From assembly GCF_000717645.1 (NCBI RefSeq), contig NZ_JNZZ01000003.1, forward strand, positions 310,001 to 374,000: 64,000 nucleotides of DNA. Reading direction: 5' to 3'. Positions 58,405 to 64,000 of this stretch are shown here, piece after piece; the stretch's first letter is position 1; each line of letters begins with the position of its first letter. Position numbers and translations under genes: made by a program. Under the pieces are notes generated by a model that saw nothing but the letters and a program-made list of their open reading frames with translations, was not told where the DNA came from and ran no database searches. The DNA is from Streptomyces californicus. GTDB lineage: Bacteria > Actinomycetota > Actinomycetes > Streptomycetales > Streptomycetaceae.

Positions 58405-58845
58405 ATGTCCCTCCCCCTGACCCGTCGGATCGCTCGTGCCGCGCTGCTGATCGCCGCAGGCGCGGCCCCCGTGGTCGGTGCGGCCGGCGCCGCGAGCGCC
58501 GCAGAGCTCCCGCAGACCACGGACCTGGGCGGCCTGACCTCCCTGGACGGCGCGAGCGTCGGCAACACCCTCGACAGCACCGCCCGCCAGGGCACCGAGG
58601 CGGCCGGCCAGACCGGCGGCCGCCTCGTGGGCACCGCGCTCCCGGCCGCCGGCGAGACCCTCGGCCGCTCCGCCAAGGTGGCCGTCCCGGCCGTCCAGGA
58701 GACCGCCGGGCACACCGCGGGCAGCGCGGGCGAGGCCGTGGGCGGGGTGGCCGAGGCCGCCGGCAAGGGCCTGCCCACCGACTCCCTCACCCAGGGCGGC
58801 CTGCCCACCGACGCCCTGCCGCTGAACGGCCTGCCGATCGGCTGA
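58405..58845 (+). CDS. Small secreted Ala/Gly-rich protein
   Basis: This 146-aa protein has a clear signal peptide (MSLPLTRRIARAALLIAAG) with probable cleavage after GAASA. The mature part is low in aromatic residues, rich in Ala, Gly, Thr and Leu, and has repeated helical segments such as TARQGTEAAGQTGG and VGGVAEAAGKGLPTD. It ends with LPTDSLTQGG / LPTDALPLNG duplications. It is probably a surface or matrix protein; no family is known. The ATG at 58405 has AAGGAG six bases upstream. A terminator follows. Confidence 0.82.
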   Translation: MSLPLTRRIARAALLIAAGAAPVVGAAGAASAAELPQTTDLGGLTSLDGASVGNTLDSTARQGTEAAGQTGGRLVGTALPAAGETLGRSAKVAVPAVQETAGHTAGSAGEAVGGVAEAAGKGLPTDSLTQGGLPTDALPLNGLPIG

Positions 58846-58859
58846 CCGCCGCCCCCACA

Positions 58860-58905
58860 CGCGCGGGAGGCCCGAGGAGTGCGCACTCCTCGGGCCTCCC
58901 GCGCG
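58860..58905. terminator. 46-bp perfect palindrome terminator
   Basis: CGCGCGGGAGGCCCGAGGAG then TGC meets its exact complement with no spacer (58860-58882 and 58883-58905). This long stem lies between the small secreted protein and dapC genes, which converge. A partial copy of its right arm (GCCTCCCGCGCGTTC) recurs at 58931-58945. Confidence 0.92.
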
Positions 58906-58957
58906 TTCCGGTCCCTCTTGCGCGTTCCGGGCCTCCCGCGCGTTCGGGCGCGGCGGG

Positions 58958-60052
58958 TCAGGACAGGCGCTTGACCGCCGCCGCCACCCGCTCGTCGGTC
59001 GCGGTGAACGCCACCCGGACGAAGCGCTCGCCCGCCGGACCGTAGAAGTCGCCGGGCGCGACGAGGATGCCCCGCTCCGCGAGGTACGCGACGGTGTCCC
59101 AGCACGGTTCGTCGCGGGTCGCCCACAGGTAGAGGCTGGCCTCGCTGTGCTCGATCCGGAAGCCGTGCCCCTCCAGGGCCGCGCGCAGGGCCAGGCGACG
59201 GTCGGCGTACCGGACCCGCTGCTCGGACACGTGCGCGTCGTCGCCGAGGGCGGCGACGGTGGCGGCCTGGACGGGGGCGGCCGTCATCATCCCGCCGTGC
59301 TTGCGGATCAGCAGCAGCTCCCCGAGGACGGCCGCGTCGCCCGCGATGAAGGCGGCCCGGTAGCCGGCCAGGTTGGAGCGCTTGGACAGGGAGTGGACCG
59401 CGACGACGCCCTCGTAGTGCCCGCCGCAGACGTCCGGGTGGAGCACCGAGACGGGGTCGGCGTCCCAGCCCAGCTCCAGGTAGCACTCGTCGCTGAAGAC
59501 CAGGACCCCGTGCTCGCGCGCCCACGCGACGATCCGGGTCAGCTCCTCCTTGGAGAGCACCTTGCCGGTCGGGTTGGAGGGCGAGTTGAGCCAGAGCAGC
59601 TTCAGCCCGGCCGGGTCCAGCTCGGTCGGGTCGTCGTAGACGACGGGCTCCGCGCCGCAGAGCCGCGCGCCGACCTCGTACGTCGGGTAGGCGAGCCGGG
59701 GGTAGGCCACCCTGTCACCCGCGCCGAGCCCGAGCTGGGTCGGCAGCCAGGCCACCAGCTCCTTGGAGCCGACGACCGGCAGCACGTTGGCGTGGGTGAC
59801 GCCGACCGCGCCGAGCCGCCGCTCGACCCAGCCGGTGAGCGCGTCCCGCAGCTCCTCGGTGCCCCACACCGTGGGGTAGCCGGGGCTGTCTGCGGCCTCC
59901 ACCAGCGCCCGCCGGATCAGCTCGGGGACCGGGTCGACCGGCGTGCCGACGGAGAGGTCCACGATGCCGTCCGGGTGGGCCTGGGCCGTCGACTTGTAGG
60001 GCGCGAGCCTGTCCCAGGGGAAGACCGGGAGGCGGGAGGAGACTGCGGACAC
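58958..60052 (-). CDS. dapC: Succinyldiaminopimelate transaminase DapC
   Basis: PLP-dependent class I aminotransferase, 364 aa, converting N-succinyl-2-amino-6-ketopimelate in lysine synthesis. Motifs are DLSVGTPVDPVPELIRRAL, LWLNSPSNPTGKVL, FSDECYLELGW and the PLP lysine in VHSLSKRSNLAGYR (about residue 222). Start is GTG at 60052 (VSAVSSRLPVFPWD). It follows the ferredoxin gene, as in mycobacteria (fdxC-Rv1178). The open frame beyond the start is an antisense shadow. Confidence 0.92.
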   Translation of the reverse strand: MSAVSSRLPVFPWDRLAPYKSTAQAHPDGIVDLSVGTPVDPVPELIRRALVEAADSPGYPTVWGTEELRDALTGWVERRLGAVGVTHANVLPVVGSKELVAWLPTQLGLGAGDRVAYPRLAYPTYEVGARLCGAEPVVYDDPTELDPAGLKLLWLNSPSNPTGKVLSKEELTRIVAWAREHGVLVFSDECYLELGWDADPVSVLHPDVCGGHYEGVVAVHSLSKRSNLAGYRAAFIAGDAAVLGELLLIRKHGGMMTAAPVQAATVAALGDDAHVSEQRVRYADRRLALRAALEGHGFRIEHSEASLYLWATRDEPCWDTVAYLAERGILVAPGDFYGPAGERFVRVAFTATDERVAAAVKRLS

Positions 60053-60192
60053 GGGGCTCTGCTTTCTCGTGCTGGTCGTGTACGGACCAGGGCACGCCCT
60101 GGGCGCGTACGGGGTGTTCCGGTGCGGGAAACGCCTCGGTCCCGCACGGGGACGAGCCGTACGGGACCGGGCTGTGCGCGTGGTGCCGCCGC

Positions 60193-60513
60193 TTACTGGT
60201 TCTGCGGGGGCAGTCCGGCGATGAACGCGTGGTCGCGCTCGATGAGACCGAGCTTGGAAGCACCGCCGGGCGAGCCGAGGTCGTCGAAGAACTCGACGTT
60301 CGCCTTGTAGTAGTCCTTCCACTCCTCCGGAGTGTCGTCCTCGTAGAAGATGGCCTCGACCGGGCAGACCGGCTCACAGGCTCCGCAGTCGACACACTCG
60401 TCCGGGTGGATGTACAAGGACCGCTGGCCCTCGTAGATGCAGTCGACGGGGCACTCTTCGATGCAGGCCTTGTCCTTCACGTCGACACAAGGCTGCGCGA
60501 TGACGTAGGTCAC
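60193..60513 (-). CDS. fdxA: Seven-iron ferredoxin (FdxA/FdxC type)
   Basis: This 106-aa electron carrier has cysteines in PCVDVKDKACIEECPVDC and CVDCGACEPVCPVEAIF, giving one 3Fe-4S and one 4Fe-4S cluster, as in actinobacterial FdxA. Start GTG at 60513 follows GAGGAGGAACGACAGC. It reads MTYVIAQPCVD. A C-terminal DDLGSPGGASKLG tail is typical. It is divergent from the GNAT gene and lies 141 bases before dapC. Confidence 0.95.
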   Translation of the reverse strand: MTYVIAQPCVDVKDKACIEECPVDCIYEGQRSLYIHPDECVDCGACEPVCPVEAIFYEDDTPEEWKDYYKANVEFFDDLGSPGGASKLGLIERDHAFIAGLPPQNQ

Positions 60514-60630
60514 GCTGTCGTTCCTCCTCGGTAGGGCGTTGGCTCTCGCGCGGGAGCGCGGCGTCGTCGATGCCCACCCCTAGTATCTCCGTTCTCGGGC
60601 ACGATCCGAACAGGAGGGGCGGACAGACCT

Positions 60631-61632
60631 GTGGAATTCACCATCGGCGGACGGCTGGACGTCCGCATCACCCCCGCTGACGTGGGCAAACGCGTCTCCG
60701 TGCGCTGCCGGACGGAGAGCGGCGGCGCGGGCGCGGAGTTCACCGACACGGTCGGAGTGCTCACATCCTGGGACCGCGGTGTGCTCTCCATCACACGAAA
60801 GAGCGGGGAGGCGGTCCACATCGTGGAATCCTCCCTCGTCGCCGGGAAGACCGTGCCCGCCGCCCCGGCCCGCCGGCGCGGCCCCGCCGCCTCCTTCGAG
60901 GAACTGGCCGCCGTCACCGCGCGCGCCTGGCAGCCCGTGGAGAGCGAGCCGCTCGGCGACTGGCGGCTGCGCGCCGCGGGCGGCTTCACCCGGCGCGCCA
61001 ACTCCGCGCTGCCGCTCGGCGATCCGGGGCTGCCGGCCGGCGAGGCGCTCGACCGGGTGCGCGCCTGGTACGCGGAGCGGGACCTGCCTCCGTACGTCCA
61101 GACGGCGACCGGGGCCGCCGGCACGCAGGAGCTCCTGTGCGCGGAGCTGGAGCGGCACGGGTGGCGGCGCGAGGTGACGGCGCAGGTGCGGATCGCCGCG
61201 CTGGCGCCGGTCGGTGACAGTGCGGCGGACGTCGCGGCGGTTCGGCTGACCCGTGCGCCGGACGCGGCCTGGCTCGCCCGCTACCAGCGGTTCTCCACCC
61301 CGGGCCCGCACGTGCTGCGGGTGCTGGAAAGCGGTCCTTCGGTCTGGTTCGCCACGGTCGCGGGGGACGGCGGTGCTCCGGACGCGATCGGGCGGTGCGT
61401 GGTGGACGGCCGGTGGGCGGGGTTCATGGCCGTCGAGGTCGCCCCGGAACGGCGGCGGCGCGGACTGGCCACCACCGTCATGACCGCGCTGGCCCGCCGC
61501 GCCCTGGACGAGGGCGCGTCGGCGGCCTGGCTCCAGGTCGAGGAGGAGAACGAGGGGGCGCGGGCGCTGTACGACGGCATGGGCTTCGCGCTCCACCACA
61601 GCTACCACCACTACCGCCCGTCCCCGGCGTGA
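60631..61632 (+). CDS. GNAT-family N-acetyltransferase with N-terminal beta domain
   Basis: This 333-aa protein has about 80 N-terminal residues (VEFTIGGRLDVRITPADVGK then RVSVRCRTES) that look like a small beta-barrel, followed by a GNAT domain. Its acetyl-CoA site is VEVAPERRRRGLATTVM and the end is EENEGARALYDGMGFALHHS. The substrate is unknown. The GTG at 60631 has AGGAGGGG about 12 bases upstream. It is syntenic with the ferredoxin gene. Confidence 0.87.
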   Translation: MEFTIGGRLDVRITPADVGKRVSVRCRTESGGAGAEFTDTVGVLTSWDRGVLSITRKSGEAVHIVESSLVAGKTVPAAPARRRGPAASFEELAAVTARAWQPVESEPLGDWRLRAAGGFTRRANSALPLGDPGLPAGEALDRVRAWYAERDLPPYVQTATGAAGTQELLCAELERHGWRREVTAQVRIAALAPVGDSAADVAAVRLTRAPDAAWLARYQRFSTPGPHVLRVLESGPSVWFATVAGDGGAPDAIGRCVVDGRWAGFMAVEVAPERRRRGLATTVMTALARRALDEGASAAWLQVEEENEGARALYDGMGFALHHSYHHYRPSPA

Positions 61633-61725
61633 CCGGGAGCGGGCGGGCGCGCCGGCGGGTGGATCGGCGCGGTTGAGCGGGGACATGGGCGGGGACGGGC
61701 GAACGGCCGGGAACGGGGGCAGGGG

Positions 61726-62607
61726 ATGAGCGGGCTGGATTCCGGGGCGGCGGAACGGCGGCGGCAGTTCGCCGAGGAGGCCCGCTCAAAGCGGCCGGAC
61801 CTCGCCCTGCTCTGCCTGCTGCTGGGCGCGGAGGCCGGACCGGTCGGCCCGGCCGAGGTCCGCCCGGTGGTGCCGGGGGAGACCGACCCGGACCCGTACG
61901 GCATCGACGCCGCGCAGATCGAGCTGGACCGGCTGGCGGGGCTGCTGCCGTACGGACCCCGCTCCCCCGCCGGCTGGGCCTCGGCCCTGGCGGAACTGCT
62001 GGGCGGGCGGTGCGGGTTCGGCGGCTCGGCGGCCGACTACCAGCGGCTGGACTCTTCCTGCCTCCAGCAGGTGCTGCGCCGCCGCCGCGGGCTGCCGATC
62101 CTGCTGTCCGTCGTCTGGATCGAGGTCGCGCGCAGGGCCGGCGCGCCGGTGTACGGGGTGGCGCTGCCCGGTCACTTCGTGGTCGGCTTCGGCGATCCGG
62201 ACCACCTGGTGCTGGCCGACCCGTTCGCCGGGGGCGCGCCGCTGACCGGGGCGGACGCGGAACTCCTGGTCACCTCGAAGACCGGGGCGCCGCCCGATCC
62301 GTCGATGACGAGGCCCGCGCGCCCGCTGGAGATCGTGCTGCGCGTCCTGAACAACATCCGGGCGTGGGCGGCGACCCGCCCGGAGCGCACCGATGTGGCG
62401 CTGTGGGCGGTGGAGCTGTCGCTGCTGCTGCCCTCGCATCCGGCGCGGCTGCGCTACGAGCACGCCGAGCTCCTGGTTCAGCGCGGGGAGTTCCTGCGCG
62501 GGGCGGCGGAGATGGAGGAGTACGCGGACGTCATGGCCGGCATCGAGCCGACGGCGGCCGAGAACATCCGGCGCAAGGCCCGAGCGGCGCGCGCCCTGCT
62601 CAACTGA
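61726..62607 (+). CDS. SirB1-type transglutaminase-like protein with TPR region
   Basis: This 293-aa protein has a SirB1 N-terminal transglutaminase-like fold: LAGLLPYGP, CGFGGSAADYQRLDSSCLQQ, RRRGLPILLSVVWIEVARR and LPGHFVVGF. The C-terminal ~90 residues form TPR-like helices (RYEHAELLVQRGEFLRGAAE). Members are thought to be non-enzymatic or proteolytic; the function is unknown. The ATG at 61726 has AGGGG upstream. Confidence 0.85.
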   Translation: MSGLDSGAAERRRQFAEEARSKRPDLALLCLLLGAEAGPVGPAEVRPVVPGETDPDPYGIDAAQIELDRLAGLLPYGPRSPAGWASALAELLGGRCGFGGSAADYQRLDSSCLQQVLRRRRGLPILLSVVWIEVARRAGAPVYGVALPGHFVVGFGDPDHLVLADPFAGGAPLTGADAELLVTSKTGAPPDPSMTRPARPLEIVLRVLNNIRAWAATRPERTDVALWAVELSLLLPSHPARLRYEHAELLVQRGEFLRGAAEMEEYADVMAGIEPTAAENIRRKARAARALLN

Positions 62608-62897
62608 ACCACCCAGAACCGGCCATTCGGCGAGCTTTCCGCGCCACCCAGGCGGACGGCAAACGCCTACGTGTGCCCGAGTACCCAGGAAACAGCGAGA
62701 CGGATGGGTCCGTGAGGGCTGTGCGCTCCCGGTTTACATCCGAACGCCCCCTTCCGCGCCCAACGGGCGCACTATTCGGCCCGTTTGTCGGCGTACGTGG
62801 AGGCCCATGCGCTCAACTGGAGTTCCGTCACCGGACGCGTACAGCCCGTCGCGTTCCGCGCTGGACGGACCGGATGAGAGAACCTGAGGGCAGAGTG
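62608..62897. other. Gap upstream of the response regulator
   Basis: This 290-base region has moderate GC and no clear gene; its frames lack codon bias. It should hold the response-regulator promoter, but no consensus pair could be assigned. Confidence 0.35.
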
Positions 62898-63503
62898 ATG
62901 ACAACCGTGCTGCTGGTCCACACCGTGCCGTTGTGGCGCGCTTCGCTGGCATCGCTGCTCTGCGCGGGGCCGGACATAGAGGTCCGGACCGCCGAACACG
63001 GCGCGATACGCGACGCCCTGGGCGGGCCGGCTCCGGACGTGCTCCTCACCGATCTCGACTGTCCGGGCGCGCTGGACGTCCTCGACGAGGTCAAGACGGT
63101 GACCGCGCCGCACGGCGGTCCGTACCCGCTGGCCGTGCTCACGCGCAGCGACCGGCCGCGCGGTCTGCGCCGGGCGTACGAGGCGGGGGCGCTCGGCTAC
63201 ATCGACAAGTACCGGCCGGTGGACGACCTGTCGGAGGTGATGCACAAGCTGGCGGACGGCGGGCGGCACATCGACGAGTCGCTGGCGTTCAGTCTGCTGC
63301 AGGTGGCGGACATGCCGTTATCTCCCCGGGAGTTGAGCGTGCTGTCGCTGGCCGAGGGCGGCGACACGGTGGCCGGGATCGCGGCCCGGCTCCATCTGAC
63401 GCCGGGCACCGTGCGCAACTACCTGGCCGCCGCCATCCGCAAGTCCGGGGCGCGCAACCGCCTGGACGCGATCAGACGGGCGAAGGAGGCGGGCTGGATC
63501 TGA
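62898..63503 (+). CDS. Atypical LuxR/NarL-type response regulator
   Basis: This 201-aa orphan regulator has a receiver-like domain and a C-terminal LuxR-type DNA-binding domain ([20 protein letters not shown] then [16 protein letters not shown]). The receiver begins [16 protein letters not shown], so the acidic pair that binds Mg2+ is missing, although a candidate phospho-acceptor ([10 protein letters not shown]) and the lysine (GYIDKYRP) are present. Phosphorylation is therefore unlikely or unusual. There is no adjacent kinase. Start is ATG at 62898 with GAGGG seven bases upstream; GTG at 62895 is possible. The 3' end overlaps the ABC transporter gene on the other strand by 32 bases. Confidence 0.87.
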   Translation: MTTVLLVHTVPLWRASLASLLCAGPDIEVRTAEHGAIRDALGGPAPDVLLTDLDCPGALDVLDEVKTVTAPHGGPYPLAVLTRSDRPRGLRRAYEAGALGYIDKYRPVDDLSEVMHKLADGGRHIDESLAFSLLQVADMPLSPRELSVLSLAEGGDTVAGIAARLHLTPGTVRNYLAAAIRKSGARNRLDAIRRAKEAGWI

Positions 63504-64000
63504 CGCCCCGCTCCTCGTCCTCGTCCCCGGAACCGATCGACGCGTCCTGACCGGTACCGACCGTCCCGAGCCGACCGGCGACGGCCGCCGCGTCCTGTGC
63601 GTCCGGTACGAGGCCACCGCCCCACGCGTCCGCGTCCTCCGGCTCCCAGAGGCCGGCCAGGTCGCGGTAGAGGGCGCTGGAGCGCAGGAGTTGTGCGGGG
63701 GTTCCGCACCGGGTGCGCGGACCGTCCATCACCAGGGTCCGCCCGGCGCGGCGGGCCGAGCTGAGCCGGTGGGCGACGACGACGAGCGCACCCGGCAGGG
63801 CGGCGCACGCCAGCTCGGCCCGGGTCTCCGCCGCCGGGTCGAGCCTGCTGGTCGCCTCGTCGAGGATCAGCAGGGGCGGCGCGGCGAGGTAGGCCCGGCC
63901 CAGGGCGACGAGCTGCCGTTCGCCCTGGGAGAGCCGGTCCGGCACGACGTCCGCGTCCAGGGAGCCGAGCCGGGAGAGCAGCGGCTCCAGCCCGATCGCC
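63472..64000 (-). CDS. ABC exporter ATPase, C-terminal part (5' end outside window)
   Basis: The window contains the last ~175 residues of an ABC protein: [20 protein letters not shown], signature [17 protein letters not shown], Walker [13 protein letters not shown] and the switch histidine in VVAHRLSS. The order and the RLS signature (LSQGE) match exporter-type (ABCB/MsbA) fused permease-ATPases. The tail is acidic and Pro/Ser-rich. The substrate cannot be inferred. It converges on, and slightly overlaps, the response regulator. Confidence 0.88.
   Translation of the reverse strand, partial: AIGLEPLLSRLGSLDADVVPDRLSQGERQLVALGRAYLAAPPLLILDEATSRLDPAAETRAELACAALPGALVVVAHRLSSARRAGRTLVMDGPRTRCGTPAQLLRSSALYRDLAGLWEPEDADAWGGGLVPDAQDAAAVAGRLGTVGTGQDASIGSGDEDEERGVRSSPPPSPV

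Overview
The window is very GC-rich, almost fully coding, with third-codon-position GC bias, many GTG starts, frequent four-base start/stop overlaps and AGGAGG-type ribosome sites. Together with a DapE/DapC pair, AdnAB-type recombination helicases, sigma-R-type promoters and DUF3107/DUF3117/DUF6758 proteins, this points to a Streptomyces (or close relative) chromosome, core rather than arm. I see no rRNA, tRNA, CRISPR array, insertion sequence or prophage. Gene order matches two blocks I recall from Mycobacterium tuberculosis: about Rv3201c-Rv3211 at the left and about Rv1202-Rv1232c at the right.

Layout. 1-6400: adnA (cut by the window edge), adnB and an alkyltransferase-like DNA repair gene. 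6600-11400: a large pseudokinase-flippase membrane protein and a secreted tripeptidyl-aminopeptidase-like lipoprotein. 11500-17000: moeZ with a sigma-R-type promoter, then a spherulin-4-like hydrolase, an epimerase, a membrane protein and the decayed remnant of a PelF-like glycosyltransferase, which look like a damaged aminosugar exopolysaccharide locus. 17200-23050: a five-gene peptide ABC transporter operon that includes a newly seen leaderless 31-codon leader ORF. 23100-28500: DUF3152 metzincin-like protein, hydrolase, small acidic protein, TetR regulator, DUF3107, small membrane protein and ferritin-like protein. 28800-33800: DEAD-box RNA helicase, hydrolase, NYN nuclease and a 50-codon gene behind a second sigma-R-type promoter. 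33900-37740: MarC, PHP phosphoesterase, DUF6758, MFS exporter. 37900-44900: SUFU-domain protein, CorA magnesium channel with a long structured leader and proline-rich upstream ORF, a hypothetical, a lipoprotein, MgtE-N/CBS protein, DUF1003 protein and Mrp. 45000-51200: TatB, HtrA protease, zinc anti-sigma factor and ECF sigma factor (cell-envelope stress), divergent from an O-methyltransferase. 51400-60500: DUF3117, enoyl-CoA hydratase, Tag glycosylase, DivIVA-domain protein, FolP2-like protein, LOG protein, DapE, lysozyme-like exported protein, small secreted protein, DapC, ferredoxin. 60600-64000: GNAT acetyltransferase, SirB1 protein, atypical LuxR-type response regulator and the end of an ABC exporter.

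How the genes work together. Several sets are coherent: DNA repair (AdnAB, ATL, Tag), envelope stress (sigma, anti-sigma, HtrA, TatB), lysine/peptidoglycan precursor synthesis (DapE, DapC), thiol/sulfur metabolism under sigma-R (MoeZ and the 50-aa protein) and magnesium uptake (CorA and MgtE-N/CBS protein). The most unusual features are the two sigma-R-type promoters, the two leader ORFs, the decayed PelF-like gene, and a recurring class of short tandem repeats that are copies of gene 3' ends including the stop codon.
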